The notes under the pieces are model-generated. The model saw only the letters and a program-made list of their open reading frames with translations, searched no databases and had not been told where the DNA came from. Made by a program: the position numbers and the translations under genes. From NCBI RefSeq assembly GCF_900205965.1, contig NZ_OAOF01000001.1, positions 186,001 to 250,000 of the forward strand: DNA of 64,000 bases. The letters run 5' to 3'. Positions 1 through 11,250 of the stretch are shown piece by piece (positions within the stretch are counted from its first letter, which is position 1; every line of letters starts with the position of its first letter). Source of the DNA: Lacrimispora amygdalina (GTDB taxonomy: Bacteria > Bacillota > Clostridia > Lachnospirales > Lachnospiraceae).

Positions 1-141
1 CCGCTCTCTATTATTCACAACTCGTTTTCCAGAGCTGTGTTTAAAATTTTACACGAAAAAGCCGCTATTCTCTTCTTTCCATATGTAAACAGATATGGTA
101 AACTATGTTACAGAATTGTGTACGAAAGGAGAACCTCATGC

Positions 142-1473
142 ATGCAGGTACAGTATACCAAAGCGATTAATAACGAAAGTATTTTTAACATTATACGACG
201 TTTTTGCAATTATATAGATCCCAGGCTCACAGAACACGGTACCCATGTATCTTACATTGTTTTCCGAATGCTGAAGGAGACGGGTAAGTTTACCAGCCAG
301 GAGCTGAGAAACATCTGTTTTGTCGCACAGCTACATGATATTGGCGCTTACAAAACAGAAGAAATCTCCCGCATGCTTCAGTTTGAAACGAAAGATGTCT
401 GGGATCATTCTTTCTATGGATATCTTTTTATCCGTTATTTCTCTCCCCTTAGGGATTTAGCTTCTGCAGTACTCCTGCACCATACCAACTGGGATTTTCT
501 GGAAAAAGAGAGCGGGCTGGATCCATTAATGAAGGATTTAGGGCAGCTGATACATATAGCAGACAGGATCGATGTTTTAATGTCAATGCAGAATTGTTCC
601 TGGGAAGAAACGCTTTCTTTCCTAAAAAAGGAGCAGGGAACCGTTTATGCTCCTCATATCATACAACACGCAGAAAAACTTTCCTTCAAAAAGTCTATTG
701 ATGAAGAATGGCAAACAGACTGCCAGTTTAATGATTTTCTCACCGGAATTCCGCTTTCCGGAGAGGATATTACTGATTATTTGAAAATGCTGGTTTTTAT
801 TATTGATTTCAGAAGCCACCACACAGTTACCCATACCATTACCACAACAAGCATCAGCTACGAGCTTGGTAAGCTTCTTTCCTTTCCGGAGGACCGCTTA
901 AATGTAATTCTCTGCGGCGCTCTGCTCCATGATCTGGGAAAAATCGCAGTTCCTGTGGAGATACTTGAGTATCCTGGAAGGTTAAGCAGACAGGCAATGA
1001 ATATCATGAGAACTCATGTTGATTACACGGAAGAGATTTTTGGCGGGAGCATTGACGATGCAGTTGCACGGATTGCTCTTCGACATCACGAAAAGCTGAA
1101 TGGATCCGGTTATCCAAAGGGGCTGTCAGCAAAGGACTTATCAAAAGAGGAGCGTCTGGTTGCCATCGCGGACATCATAAGTGCACTTACCGGAACCAGA
1201 AGCTATAAGGATATTTATCCAACAGAAAAGATAAAGATGATACTGGATGGTATGAAGAACGATCAGCTTGTAGATCCGGATATAGTGAGAATCGCCGTGG
1301 CACATCTGGATTCTATTCTTGATACTACTGCTGTCCGCTGCACACCTATCCTCCATATTTGTGAAAATCTGAATAAGGAATACCTGTATTTTTTAGGGCT
1401 TTCTACCGATGAGGAAAAGCTTCGTTTTGCTCTTTCCATAAAGCAGCCGGAAAAAGCAGCGTTATGGCCTTAA
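142..1473 (+). CDS. Tandem HD / HD-GYP domain phosphodiesterase-like protein
   Basis: Likely hydrolyses a cyclic dinucleotide such as c-di-GMP. From this start the protein is 443 aa. An N-terminal HD-type domain carries His-Asp near residues 65-66 (LHDIGAYK). A C-terminal HD-GYP domain carries HDLGK near 263, HHE near 315 and GYP near 323, so the metal site looks intact. There is no membrane segment and no receiver domain, so it is probably cytosolic with the first HD domain acting as sensor or being degenerate. The start at ATG 142 is preferred because AGGAGA lies 8-9 bases upstream. An in-frame GTG at 37 extends the frame but has no ribosome site. The gene stands alone and ends at a hairpin shared with the convergent P450 pseudogene. 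Confidence 0.85.
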   Translation: MQVQYTKAINNESIFNIIRRFCNYIDPRLTEHGTHVSYIVFRMLKETGKFTSQELRNICFVAQLHDIGAYKTEEISRMLQFETKDVWDHSFYGYLFIRYFSPLRDLASAVLLHHTNWDFLEKESGLDPLMKDLGQLIHIADRIDVLMSMQNCSWEETLSFLKKEQGTVYAPHIIQHAEKLSFKKSIDEEWQTDCQFNDFLTGIPLSGEDITDYLKMLVFIIDFRSHHTVTHTITTTSISYELGKLLSFPEDRLNVILCGALLHDLGKIAVPVEILEYPGRLSRQAMNIMRTHVDYTEEIFGGSIDDAVARIALRHHEKLNGSGYPKGLSAKDLSKEERLVAIADIISALTGTRSYKDIYPTEKIKMILDGMKNDQLVDPDIVRIAVAHLDSILDTTAVRCTPILHICENLNKEYLYFLGLSTDEEKLRFALSIKQPEKAALWP

Positions 1474-1491
1474 ATCAAAAAGGTGTGTTGT

Positions 1492-2349
<858 letters not shown>

Positions 2350-2501
2350 TTTCTTTCTTCTTTCTTTTAATTAAAGTTTTATTTAAATAAATCTACTGTT
2401 TGCTTTATTATCACTCTGTTATTCATAATTATTCGTCTTATATCTTTTGGATTTCCTATTATTATACCTTTTTAAGCAAAATATTCCCTTCCTGACACAC
2501 G

Positions 2502-2546
2502 AAAAAACAGGGTTTGAATCAAAATAGAATTCAAACCCTGTTTTTT
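2502..2546. terminator. Bidirectional rho-independent terminator
   Basis: An 18-bp stem pairs 2502-2519 (A6 then CAGGGTTTGAAT) with 2529-2546 (ATTCAAACCCTG then T6). It terminates the decayed aminotransferase on the - strand. Confidence 0.85.
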
Positions 2547-2589
2547 GCATAAAAATTGTAACAACAACGAGTACTTACAATAGTGATAC

Positions 2590-2766
2590 TTACAATGTAT
2601 TTACAGCCCGCTCCAGTCTGCTTAAAGCCTCCTTAAGAACTGACCGGGGACAGGCTATGTTGATTCGTTCAAAGCCTTCTCCTGATTTACCAAACTTTAG
2701 ACCGCTGTTCAGCCAGATACCAGCATTATTCTCAAGCAGATCCATAAGTCTCAACAAAATCAGATG
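2590..2766 (-). pseudogene. C-terminal remnant of a PatB/MalY-type aminotransferase (cystathionine beta-lyase family)
   Basis: About 55 codons remain, ending at TAA 2590-2592. The translated tail contains LLENNAGIWLNSGLKFG followed by ERINIACPRSVLKEAL. This is the conserved end of PLP-dependent C-S lyases of the MalY/PatB class: a loop before the G-x-x-F-R-x-N-x-A-C-P-R substrate-carboxylate motif. The 5' part, including the PLP lysine, is absent, and the homology stops near 2765. The tyrS terminator follows directly. The old terminator of this gene (2502-2546) is still present. A deletion therefore removed most of a gene that once stood between P450 and tyrS. Confidence 0.75.
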
Positions 2767-2787
2767 TTATGATGTCTTTAATCGCAT

Positions 2788-2833
2788 AAAAAAAGATCAA
2801 AAGATGGCTGCAATAAGCGTCCATCTTTTGATC
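2788..2833 (-). terminator. tyrS rho-independent terminator
   Basis: GATCAAAAGATGG (2795-2807) pairs with CCATCTTTTGATC (2821-2833). The A run at 2788-2794 becomes the U tract of the - strand transcript leaving tyrS. Confidence 0.85.
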
Positions 2834-2858
2834 TGTATTGAAAGAGAGTATGACATTT

Positions 2859-4079
2859 TTATTTTGCAATAACTTTTACAAACTTCTTCTTCCCCCGGCG
2901 AACTACAGCGCCGTCAGCCAGCTGTTCTCTGGTAAAGGAAGTTTTTATATCATTCACGGCATCACCATCTACCGTAACACCGCCCTGTTCTACATTCCTT
3001 CTTGCTTCTGAACGGGATGGTGCAAGTCCTGATTTCTGGAGAATGGTTAAAATATCAACACTTCCGTCGGTAAAGTCAGCTTCGGCCAGCTCACAAACAG
3101 GCATGTTTTCTGCATTACCGCCTGTAAACAGCTCTCTTGCACTCTTTTTTGCCTTCTCTGCTTCTTCTTCTCCATGCACGAGCTTGGTCAGTTCGAAAGC
3201 CAGTATCTCCTTTGCCTCGTTTAACTGACTGCCTTCCCAGCTGTCCATCTCATCAATCTGGCTTAGCGGGAGGAAAGTAAGCATACGAAGGCACTTTAAT
3301 ACATCGGCATCGGCAATATTTCTCCAGTACTGGAAGAAATCGAACGGAGAAGTTTTTTCAGGATCAAGCCACACAGCACCTGACTGGGTCTTTCCCATCT
3401 TTTTGCCTTCTGAGTTCAACAGCAGGGTGATGGTCATGGCATGGGCATCCTTACCAAGCTTTCTGCGGATCAGCTCGGTACCCCCAAGCATGTTGCTCCA
3501 CTGGTCATCTCCGCCGAACTGCATATTGCATCCATAGCGCTGAAACAGCTCGTAGAAATCATAGCTCTGCATAATCATGTAGTTGAATTCCAGGAAGCTT
3601 AACCCTTTTTCCATACGCTGTTTGTAGCACTCTGCAGTGAGCATCCGGTTTACAGAGAAATGAGGACCAATTTCCCGGAGAAAATCAACATAGTTTAACT
3701 CCATCAGCCAGTCCGCGTTGTTTACCATCAAGGCTTTTCCTTCTGAAAAATCTATAAAACGGCTCATCTGCTTTTTAAAGCAGTCACAGTTATGAGCGAT
3801 GGTTTCCACTGTCATCATCTGACGCATGTCGCTTCTTCCGGAAGGATCGCCAATCATAGCGGTTCCTCCGCCGATTAATGCGATAGGTTTATTGCCTGCT
3901 GCCTGCAGACGTTTCATTAAACACAGAGCCATAAAATGTCCCACATGCAGACTGTCTGCTGTCGGGTCGAATCCAATATAGAATACTGCCTTTCCTTCAT
4001 TAACCATTTTGCTGATCTCTTCTTCATTGGTCACCTGAGCAATCAGCCCTCTGGCCTTCAGTTCTTCGTAGATTGTCAT
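2859..4079 (-). CDS. tyrS: Tyrosyl-tRNA synthetase
   Basis: Charges tRNA-Tyr with tyrosine in the cytosol. At 406 aa it has normal bacterial length. The class I signature is HVGH near residue 47. The KMSKS equivalent reads KMGKT near residue 227. The tyrosine-binding region GGDDQWSNM lies between them. The C-terminal 70 residues form an S4-type RNA-binding domain ([18 protein letters not shown]). The start is ATG 4079 with GGAGAAT just upstream. The gene is monocistronic between its own T-box/promoter and the terminator at 2788-2833. The KMGKT variant of the lysine loop is common in TyrRS. Confidence 0.97.
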   Translation of the reverse strand: MTIYEELKARGLIAQVTNEEEISKMVNEGKAVFYIGFDPTADSLHVGHFMALCLMKRLQAAGNKPIALIGGGTAMIGDPSGRSDMRQMMTVETIAHNCDCFKKQMSRFIDFSEGKALMVNNADWLMELNYVDFLREIGPHFSVNRMLTAECYKQRMEKGLSFLEFNYMIMQSYDFYELFQRYGCNMQFGGDDQWSNMLGGTELIRRKLGKDAHAMTITLLLNSEGKKMGKTQSGAVWLDPEKTSPFDFFQYWRNIADADVLKCLRMLTFLPLSQIDEMDSWEGSQLNEAKEILAFELTKLVHGEEEAEKAKKSARELFTGGNAENMPVCELAEADFTDGSVDILTILQKSGLAPSRSEARRNVEQGGVTVDGDAVNDIKTSFTREQLADGAVVRRGKKKFVKVIAK

Positions 4080-4097
4080 TCCAATTCTCCTTTACAT

Positions 4098-4390
4098 AAA
4101 AAAATAAACCCCGTCCCATTAAAAGGACGAGGTTAAAATCTCGCGTTACCACCTTTTTTTATAAACAGCTCACGCTGCTTATCTCTTCGAGTACTGATCT
4201 GATACTCTAGCACAATAACGGGTGCAGGAATCCGTCGCCGCCTACCGGGTCTTAAAACCTTTGGGAGCGAAGCTCAAAGATGTATTCACAGTCCGTTTTC
4301 CATGCGCCTCTCATCAACCGGCTGCTCTCTGTCTGGTCCTGCGTACTGCTACTTGTTCTTATCAATGCTTTTTCTTGTATATGAAGTTAG
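4098..4390 (-). promoter_or_regulatory. T-box leader riboswitch of tyrS
   Basis: On the - strand the leader carries the T-box core GGTGGTAACGCGAGATT (forward 4137-4153). It is followed by a terminator stem, AACCCCGTCC (4107-4116) with GGACGAGGTT (4125-4134), and a U run. Uncharged tRNA pairing to the T-box would disrupt the terminator. A TAC (Tyr) triplet in GTAGCAGTACGCAGG, read from about 4345-4359 on the - strand, is a plausible specifier codon. The specifier position is inferred without folding the leader. Confidence 0.9.
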
Positions 4391-4395
4391 TTTTT

Positions 4396-4424
4396 AGTAT
4401 ATGAGGTTTCTTTTTATTTGTCAA
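4396..4424 (-). promoter_or_regulatory. Sigma-A promoter of the tyrS leader
   Basis: On the - strand, a -35 TTGACA (4419-4424) and a -10 TATACT (4396-4401) are separated by exactly 17 bases, directly in front of the T-box leader. Confidence 0.85.
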
Positions 4425-4466
4425 GATCCTTTTTTAACAAAGCAAATCCAACCAAAAGCGTCAAAA

Positions 4467-5231
4467 TCATGAAATAATATCGTGGATCTGACGAAGTATC
4501 TTCTTTAAGTTTCCAGCTTCAACCTGCCCCGGTGCCGATTCTTTTCCAATTGCAGCAAAGGTCAGTGCAGATCCAAAAAACTCACCGGAGAACCGGCTGA
4601 TCACACCCTCTTTTGACATGGACATGGTAATAATGGGGCGGTCCGAAATATAACGTGACATCTCGTAAGTTGCTATAAGAAGTACCATAACGTCCTCAAC
4701 TTTTTGCGGCATCACCGCAATTTTAGGGATGTCTGCGCCCAGCTCAATCATCAGTTTCACACGGCGAAACAATTCCTCCTTCTCCGGTGTTTTCTGAAAA
4801 TCATGATTGGAAGCGATGACACATACGCCCTCTTTGTGAGCTTCTTCCACAAGTATCTTAGAGGCTTCTTCATCAAAAAACAGTTCCACATCAATCAGGT
4901 CTACATAACCGGAACGTATAAGAGCGAGATATAAATCAATATACTGCTGCACACTGATTTCCTTTTCCCCCCCTTCTCCTGCTGTCCTGAAGGTTGCAAG
5001 AAGAGGAACCTCCCCAAGGGCTGTTCGGATACAGCCTGCCGCTTCCACAACTTTACTGATATCATGTGCATCATCAAGCCAGTCAATCCGCCATTCCGCC
5101 ACATCGGCACCCCTGGCTTTTAAGTTCCCGGCAGACAATACTGCATCATTCACTTTTGTTTCCACGATAGGCACGCATACCTTTGGCACACCTTCTCCAA
5201 TGACCACATCTCTCACTCTGACCGTTTTCAT
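4467..5231 (-). CDS. aroD: 3-dehydroquinate dehydratase, type I
   Basis: Third step of the shikimate pathway: dehydrates 3-dehydroquinate to 3-dehydroshikimate through a Schiff base. At 254 aa it has the usual type I length. Visible catalytic features are EWRIDW (general acid/base region), SNHDF with the catalytic His, and IPKIAVMPQ with the Schiff-base Lys. The C-terminal loop MSMSKEGVISRFSGEFFGS binds substrate. The start MKTVRVRD (5231) is chosen because GGAAAGGG precedes it. A longer frame to 5351 would have a poor N-terminus. It is a single gene; the pathway entry enzyme is at 44.5 kb. Confidence 0.95.
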   Translation of the reverse strand: MKTVRVRDVVIGEGVPKVCVPIVETKVNDAVLSAGNLKARGADVAEWRIDWLDDAHDISKVVEAAGCIRTALGEVPLLATFRTAGEGGEKEISVQQYIDLYLALIRSGYVDLIDVELFFDEEASKILVEEAHKEGVCVIASNHDFQKTPEKEELFRRVKLMIELGADIPKIAVMPQKVEDVMVLLIATYEMSRYISDRPIITMSMSKEGVISRFSGEFFGSALTFAAIGKESAPGQVEAGNLKKILRQIHDIIS

Positions 5232-5351
5232 TCTAATCCCTTTCCTTATGCTCATATAACATAAGCATCCGTAAATTATATTTTTTCTATTATAACGTTG
5301 AAGAGTAAATAGTTCAAATATAATTTTCAAGTCAGCCTTTTCTGGACGCAC

Positions 5352-6224
5352 CTAACCTTTGACAGCACCGGATACTCCCTCCACGTAGTATTTTTGTGAT
5401 AACAAAAAAATAAATGCAATTGGTATCGAGATCAATACACAGCCTGCAAAGAACTGGGTATAATAATATTCCACAAATTCTTTCTCTAACATCGTCCATA
5501 ATCCGATCGCAATGGTGTAATACTGTCTGTCCTGCCCCAATATTACCTTGGCAAAAATATAATCCACCCAAGGTCCCATAAAAGAAGTTAAAAGTGTTGT
5601 AACAATAACCGGTCTGGATAGAGGAATCGTAATTTTACGAAACACCTCCCACTTCGTTGCTCCATCGATAAATGCTGCTTCATCTATGGTTTTCGGAATG
5701 GTATCAAAAAAGCCCTTGATGACTAAATATCCCAGTCCCGAACTGCCTGAATATACCATAACCAGAGCGACTAATTTCAGAGGACCTGCCTCTAAAAATC
5801 CAAATCCCTTTAATATATAGTAAACAGCATACATTGACATGAAACCCGGAAACATACCAAGTATCAAAGCAATATTCATCATTATTTTACGCATTTTAAA
5901 TCTCAGCCTGGATGTTACATAAGCGACACATAAAACAAAAAAAGCGGATAATAAGCAAGAACATATTGCTACGATTAATGTGTTGAAAAACCATCTTTCA
6001 TAATTTAAGTTGCCTGTCTGATCAAATAATTTCTTATAATTATTCAGCGTATATCCTCTTGGCAATATATAACTTTTATAAGAGCCGCCTTCTGCACGAA
6101 AAGAAGTCAGGATAACAAAGAAAACAGGCAGTACCCATATAAATCCGAGAATACCCAATAATACATGAACAAAGGTATTATGAATGAATTGTCTTCTTTT
6201 TAAAGATTTTGTATCTCTCTTCAT
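5352..6224 (-). CDS. malG: Maltodextrin ABC transporter permease, MalG type
   Basis: Inner-membrane half of a sugar importer of the CUT1 family. The 290 aa hold about six hydrophobic segments. The cytoplasmic EAA loop for ATPase docking reads IDEAAFIDGATKWEVFRKI. It follows malF with a one-base TAATG overlap, and GGAGG lies inside the malF end. It is last in the malQ-phosphorylase-malE-malF-malG operon. No ATPase gene follows, so it probably shares an MsmK/MalK-type ATPase encoded elsewhere. Confidence 0.92.
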   Translation of the reverse strand: MKRDTKSLKRRQFIHNTFVHVLLGILGFIWVLPVFFVILTSFRAEGGSYKSYILPRGYTLNNYKKLFDQTGNLNYERWFFNTLIVAICSCLLSAFFVLCVAYVTSRLRFKMRKIMMNIALILGMFPGFMSMYAVYYILKGFGFLEAGPLKLVALVMVYSGSSGLGYLVIKGFFDTIPKTIDEAAFIDGATKWEVFRKITIPLSRPVIVTTLLTSFMGPWVDYIFAKVILGQDRQYYTIAIGLWTMLEKEFVEYYYTQFFAGCVLISIPIAFIFLLSQKYYVEGVSGAVKG

Positions 6225-7618
6225 TATTGGAAAGCCTCCTCATTTTTATAGGAACCTGTGTGACGATAAGTTAATAATGATAATATTGCCAGTATTATAA
6301 AGACTATAATGCCAATGACAGCGCCTAAATTGTAATCCTTATTCGTAATAGTCAATTTATATAACCAGGTCACCAACAGATCTGTCTTACCGGCATAATA
6401 GTATTCCAGTGATTCCGGACCGCCGCCAGATAATAAAAAGATAACGTTAAAATTATTAATATTTCCCACAAAAGATGTTATTAAATATGGTGTTGTAATA
6501 AACAGCATATAAGGTAATGTTATTTTGAAAAATGTGACAATTGCATTTGCTCCATCCACCTTTGCAGCCTCATATAAATCTTTAGGAATATTTTGCAAAA
6601 TACCTGTAGTTGTTAACATGGAAAACGGAACACCAATCCAGACATTAATACAGATAATTGTAATCTTAGCCAGTGTCGAATCAGTAAAAAACGGGATCGC
6701 CTCCGTCGGTCCAATGATACCGATATTACGCAACATTCCATTCACCGGGCCGTTGGTATTGAAGATGGTTCTCATGGTGAGCAGCGTTACAAACTGAGGC
6801 ACTGCAACGGAAATGACAAAGATAAATCTCCAGAATTTTTTATATCTGGTACCTTCACGATTGATTAAGATTGCCAGCAACATTCCTAAAATGTAACAGG
6901 AAAATGTAGCAGATACTGCCCATATAATCGTCCAGTTAAATACCGGCCAGAATGTATGGGATAATGTGCCGTTTTGAGCAAACATTGCTGAAAAGTTTTT
7001 AAATCCAACCCAGTCAAAGAGATTTCCCGGCGTCTGATGGCTTTTATCGTAGTTCGTAAACGCAATTAATATCATAAAAACAAGGGGAACAATCGTGAAA
7101 CATAAAACACCTGATACCGGTAAAAACAAAAGAGATTTATGTAAGTTTTGCTCCTTTAAAGATGCCAAATCTTCCCGGAAGGAGGGGATTGCCTTGCCGT
7201 ATTCTATTTTTTTCTGTGTTACATAAGCACTTCTTACAGATGTCATTGCAAAAAGTATAAAACCAAGAGTCAGAAAAATTGTTACAACACCATAGAGCAG
7301 ACATAACATGGAATTATCCCCTGGTACATATTCATAAATCTGTTTTGATTCATTAAAAACCTCTGCCTGAACGCTGGTTCCTAATGTCATAAAATCTGCA
7401 ATGGAATTAAAACCAGCTGTGATCATATAATAAATATAAGCAATTTCTATTAAAAGCATAAGCAGGCCGCGAATAATTTGTTTATGCACGAAATTACCTA
7501 AACCAAATATTAGGGCGGATAATTTTGTTATCCAATTTCCTTGAATAAAAGCAGCAATTCCCCCTATATCACGAATCGATGTGTTATTATTTGACTTCTT
7601 TTCCTTTCTGCGAACCAT
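6224..7618 (-). CDS. malF: Maltodextrin ABC transporter permease, MalF type
   Basis: Membrane permease of a CUT1 sugar importer. At 464 aa it is longer than typical permeases, because an N-terminal extension contributes extra helices (residues about 35-65 and 95-125), as in MalF. The EAA loop reads LYEAAKVDGANAIVTFFKI near residue 350. The C-terminal half contains NFNVIFLLSGGGPE, typical of MalF. The start ATG 7618 is preceded by GAGGATTGGATC. It lies between the binding protein and malG in the same orientation. Confidence 0.92.
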   Translation of the reverse strand: MVRRKEKKSNNNTSIRDIGGIAAFIQGNWITKLSALIFGLGNFVHKQIIRGLLMLLIEIAYIYYMITAGFNSIADFMTLGTSVQAEVFNESKQIYEYVPGDNSMLCLLYGVVTIFLTLGFILFAMTSVRSAYVTQKKIEYGKAIPSFREDLASLKEQNLHKSLLFLPVSGVLCFTIVPLVFMILIAFTNYDKSHQTPGNLFDWVGFKNFSAMFAQNGTLSHTFWPVFNWTIIWAVSATFSCYILGMLLAILINREGTRYKKFWRFIFVISVAVPQFVTLLTMRTIFNTNGPVNGMLRNIGIIGPTEAIPFFTDSTLAKITIICINVWIGVPFSMLTTTGILQNIPKDLYEAAKVDGANAIVTFFKITLPYMLFITTPYLITSFVGNINNFNVIFLLSGGGPESLEYYYAGKTDLLVTWLYKLTITNKDYNLGAVIGIIVFIILAILSLLTYRHTGSYKNEEAFQ

Positions 7619-7666
7619 GATCCAATCCTCTCTAATAAACTATCGGTGGTTATTGTTAATAGATTT

Positions 7667-8947
7667 TTATTCTACCTTTAATGTAGCTACAAATGTATCT
7701 AACTTTTTCTGTACATTCTCTTTGTTTAACTCACCAGTTTTGATTTCAGTTGCAATGCCAACAGCATTAGACCAGTATTTTGAGGTGAATTCTACGGATG
7801 TAGGCTGCATAACAGATGCGGTATTTACTTCGTCTACGATAACCTTTGCCAATTCATCTTCCTGTAATTCTTCGGATTCTCCTGCCTTAAGATTGGTAGG
7901 TACCTGACCATTCTTTTCAAAGCGCTCTAACTGCATCTCCTCACTCCCGAGATAAGCTGCAAACGCTACTGCTACAGCAGGATTCTGGGACTGGGAATTA
8001 ACACCAATTGCTTTGGAACCATAGAAGCCTTTTAACTGATAATCCTTTCCGTCTGGATTGAAAGTCGGGATTACTGCCAAACCTAAATCATCGCCTAAAG
8101 CATCCTTATAAAGATTATAGTTCCAAGAACCGTCAAACCAGGCGCCTATTCTGTGATCTGCTGTTAATTCGGATAGAGAAACATCATCTGCAAATGCTGT
8201 TTTAGGGTTATTTATTAAGTCGATTAAGTAATTTGTTACCGCGACACCGGTCGAATTATTCCAGTTAGCACCAGCTGCAAAATCGGTCTGGCTTTCACCA
8301 TAGATCGTTAAGCCTGCTCCGTAGTACCAGGCACCTAATTTCCAGCCGCCAGCGGGATCAAAGCAGAAATTGTAGACTTTATCACCTGTTTCTTTCGCCA
8401 TAATACCTTCAACGGATTTTACGTCTTTGGCATTTAACAATGATTTGTCATAATACATAATGAAGGTGTTATGAGTGAATGGAATACCATAGATTGCATC
8501 GTCTTTTGTCACTGTTTTTACAACAGATTCTCCCATAGTGGATTTAACCATTTCTTCAGTGCTTCCGCCAAGTCTTGCAATAGCTCCTGCATTGATTAAC
8601 TCATTTAACTGGTCACTTGCAAAGAAGAAGACGTCACCGGCTGCTGATACATCTTTTAATATTTCATCTTTTAAAGTATCCTCCCCTTGTGTTTCAACAT
8701 TAAATGTAATATTCCATTCAGGGTGTAATGCCTGAAAAGATTTTGTCATAGAATCCAGAGTTCCTGTCTGGATTTGATTTTCAGGAGCCCAAATTTTTAA
8801 TGTTACAGGCTCTGCTTCTCCCGTTTTGGCTGTGGCTGACTTCATAGGTTCCTGAGCTGTACCACTGCCTGGAACATTCTTGCTGCATGCAGAAGAAGAT
8901 ACTACCATTGCAGCGGCCATAAGTAAGGCTAAAAATTTTCTCTTCAT
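7667..8947 (-). CDS. malE: Maltose/maltodextrin-binding lipoprotein, MalE type
   Basis: Extracellular substrate-binding protein of the adjacent MalFG importer, anchored as a lipoprotein. From ATG 8947 it is 426 aa. The signal peptide MKRKFLALLMAAAMVVSSSAC ends in a lipobox whose Cys is near residue 21. The mature protein has the extracellular solute-binding family 1 pattern: VTLKIWAPENQ at the start, GIPFTHNTFIMYYDKSL, and the AWFDGSWNYNLYKDALGD hinge region. GGGGAGG lies 6-7 bases before the start. The frame extends upstream to 8992, but that would bury the signal peptide. Confidence 0.93.
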   Translation of the reverse strand: MKRKFLALLMAAAMVVSSSACSKNVPGSGTAQEPMKSATAKTGEAEPVTLKIWAPENQIQTGTLDSMTKSFQALHPEWNITFNVETQGEDTLKDEILKDVSAAGDVFFFASDQLNELINAGAIARLGGSTEEMVKSTMGESVVKTVTKDDAIYGIPFTHNTFIMYYDKSLLNAKDVKSVEGIMAKETGDKVYNFCFDPAGGWKLGAWYYGAGLTIYGESQTDFAAGANWNNSTGVAVTNYLIDLINNPKTAFADDVSLSELTADHRIGAWFDGSWNYNLYKDALGDDLGLAVIPTFNPDGKDYQLKGFYGSKAIGVNSQSQNPAVAVAFAAYLGSEEMQLERFEKNGQVPTNLKAGESEELQEDELAKVIVDEVNTASVMQPTSVEFTSKYWSNAVGIATEIKTGELNKENVQKKLDTFVATLKVE

Positions 8948-8979
8948 AAAATACCTCCCCTTAATAAATAGTTTTGATT

Positions 8980-11250
8980 TTATAACTTCCAAATGTCCTT
9001 ATTATACCCCCTGATTGTTCTGTCGGAGGAGAAATACCCTGCACGGCTGATGTTTTCCAGCATCATCTTTGACCATTTAACCCGGTCTTCATAATCTTCA
9101 ACGATTTCTTCCTTTTTTGAGATGTAATCTCTTAAATCCAGTAAACACATGAACCAGTCTTTTGAAATAAGTTCATGATGTAAACGTTCCAGATGTTCTT
9201 TCCTGCCGACCTTCATCAGGGTATCGCTTACAATAAAGTCAACCAGTTTATGGATTAAAGCATCTTTCTCATAAAAATCTTTTGATACATAATCCTGCTT
9301 ATCGTAATGGGCAATAACCTCTTCACTGGGTTTTCCGAAGATATAAATATTATCTTTACCCACCAAATCTGCGATTTCCACATTGGCACCATCCAATGTT
9401 CCTAAAGTAATCGCTCCATTTAACATGAACTTCATATTCCCTGTACCGCTGGCTTCCTTGGAGGCCAGAGAGATCTGTTCCGATATGTCACAGGCTGGAA
9501 TCAGCTTTTCCGCTAATGTGACATTGTAGTTCTCAACCATAACTACGTTTAGATATGAGTTCACTTCCGGATCCTTGGAAATCACGTCCTGCAAGCATAA
9601 AATCAGATGGATAATATCTTTTGCTATGATATAAGCAGGAGCTGCTTTCGCACCAAATATGATCGTAATGGGCGTTTTCGGCTTATTGCCTTTTTTGATC
9701 TCCAGATATTTATAAATAATATACAGTGCATTCATCTGCTGCCTTTTATATTCATGTAAGCGCTTGATTTGAATATCAAAGATGGAGTTCTCATTAATCT
9801 GAATTCCCTGTGTCTGCATTAAGTATTCTTTTAGCACTTTCTTGTTCGTACTTTTTATCTGAAGCAACGTATTTAATACTTTGCTGTCTTCTTTAAACTC
9901 CAACAACTTCTCCAGTTGGTCTGCATCCTTTTTAAAACTGTCACCAATCAATTCGCTGATATAGGAGGTCAATGGATGATTGCAATACATTAACCAGCGT
10001 CTGAACGTAATACCATTGGTTTTGTTATTGAATTTCTGAGGATATATTTTATAAAAATTATTCAGTTCATTTTGTTTCAGAATTTCCGTGTGCAGGGCAG
10101 CAACTCCGTTTACACTAAAACCGTAATGGATATCAATGTGAGCCATGTGCACACGGTCCTCTTTGTCGATGATATATACGGACGGATCATCAAATTTACT
10201 TCTGACCTTTTGATCCAGTACTTTAATAATCGTAAGCATATGAGGCACTACCTTTTCTAAATGTTTAACAGGCCATTTTTCCAAAGCCTCCGACAAGATT
10301 GTATGATTGGTATAGGCACAGGTCTTTGAAACAATCTCAATCGCTTCATCCATGTCAATTCCCTTTCGTACCAGTAAACGGATCAGTTCAGGAATAATCA
10401 TTGTAGGATGGGTATCATTAATCTGAATCACCGCATATTCATTTAAGTCCTTTAATGAACTTCCTTTCTTTTCACATTCTTCAATAATCATCTGTGCCCC
10501 ATTGCTTACCATAAAATACTGTTGGTAGATTCTGAGCAATTCCCCCTTCTCATCACTGTCATCCGGGTATAAGAACAGCGTGAGATTTCGCCTGATATCC
10601 TCTTTGTCAAAGGTAATTCCTTCTCCTACAATGGTTTCATCCACTGTATCAATATCAAACAGATGAAGATAATTGGTACGATTTTCATAACCAGTCACTG
10701 CAATATCATATAACTTTGAAGTGACTGAAAAATCTTTGAAGGTAACCGTATAAGAAGTGTCTCTCTTCGTTAACCAGCTATCTCTGGTAATCCATGGATT
10801 GGTGGTTTCTTTTTGCAGATTCTCTTTAAACAACTGACGGAATAACCCCAAATGGTAATTCAAACCGATACCATCACCGTTTAATCCAAGACTTGCAATG
10901 GAATCCAGAAAACAGGCTGCTAATCTTCCCAGACCGCCATTTCCCAAAGACGGTTCCAGTTCTACATTTTCAATTTCAGTAATGGATTTCCCATTTTGAG
11001 CCAATTCCTTTCTCACTTCATCGTAAATTCCCAAATTGATTAAGTTATTGGATAATAACTTACCGATTAAAAACTCAGCTGATATGTAGTAAACCTTCTT
11101 CTTACTCTCTTCCCCTTTCTTTTCATCTGCCATGCTTCTGGTCATATCCAAAAGAGCTAAGTATATTTCTTCATTACTGCATTCCTGAAGCTTTTTACCG
11201 TATCGATTTTGTAATGATTTTTCTAACATTCTAACTACCATACCTTTCAT
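8980..11250 (-). CDS. malP: Maltodextrin/glycogen phosphorylase
   Basis: PLP enzyme that releases glucose-1-phosphate from alpha-1,4-glucans using phosphate. The length of 756 aa fits the short maltodextrin-type phosphorylases. Visible parts are the glucan-phosphorylase loop [19 protein letters not shown] near residue 100 and the PLP lysine in [15 protein letters not shown] near 600. It overlaps the malQ stop by four bases (ATGA). Alternative starts at 11241 and 11229 ([11 protein letters not shown]) are possible; the last matches the usual family N-terminus. It works with MalQ to convert imported maltodextrin to glucose-1-P and glucose. Confidence 0.95.
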   Translation of the reverse strand: MKGMVVRMLEKSLQNRYGKKLQECSNEEIYLALLDMTRSMADEKKGEESKKKVYYISAEFLIGKLLSNNLINLGIYDEVRKELAQNGKSITEIENVELEPSLGNGGLGRLAACFLDSIASLGLNGDGIGLNYHLGLFRQLFKENLQKETTNPWITRDSWLTKRDTSYTVTFKDFSVTSKLYDIAVTGYENRTNYLHLFDIDTVDETIVGEGITFDKEDIRRNLTLFLYPDDSDEKGELLRIYQQYFMVSNGAQMIIEECEKKGSSLKDLNEYAVIQINDTHPTMIIPELIRLLVRKGIDMDEAIEIVSKTCAYTNHTILSEALEKWPVKHLEKVVPHMLTIIKVLDQKVRSKFDDPSVYIIDKEDRVHMAHIDIHYGFSVNGVAALHTEILKQNELNNFYKIYPQKFNNKTNGITFRRWLMYCNHPLTSYISELIGDSFKKDADQLEKLLEFKEDSKVLNTLLQIKSTNKKVLKEYLMQTQGIQINENSIFDIQIKRLHEYKRQQMNALYIIYKYLEIKKGNKPKTPITIIFGAKAAPAYIIAKDIIHLILCLQDVISKDPEVNSYLNVVMVENYNVTLAEKLIPACDISEQISLASKEASGTGNMKFMLNGAITLGTLDGANVEIADLVGKDNIYIFGKPSEEVIAHYDKQDYVSKDFYEKDALIHKLVDFIVSDTLMKVGRKEHLERLHHELISKDWFMCLLDLRDYISKKEEIVEDYEDRVKWSKMMLENISRAGYFSSDRTIRGYNKDIWKL

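Noticed and set aside
37..141. Upstream GTG extension of the HD-GYP gene
   Set aside because: No ribosome site; the ATG at 142 has AGGAGA at proper distance and starts at the family-like region.
4467..5351. A 294-codon version of aroD
   Set aside because: The extra 40 residues are not family-like; MKTVRVRD at 5231 has a ribosome site and the normal N-terminus.
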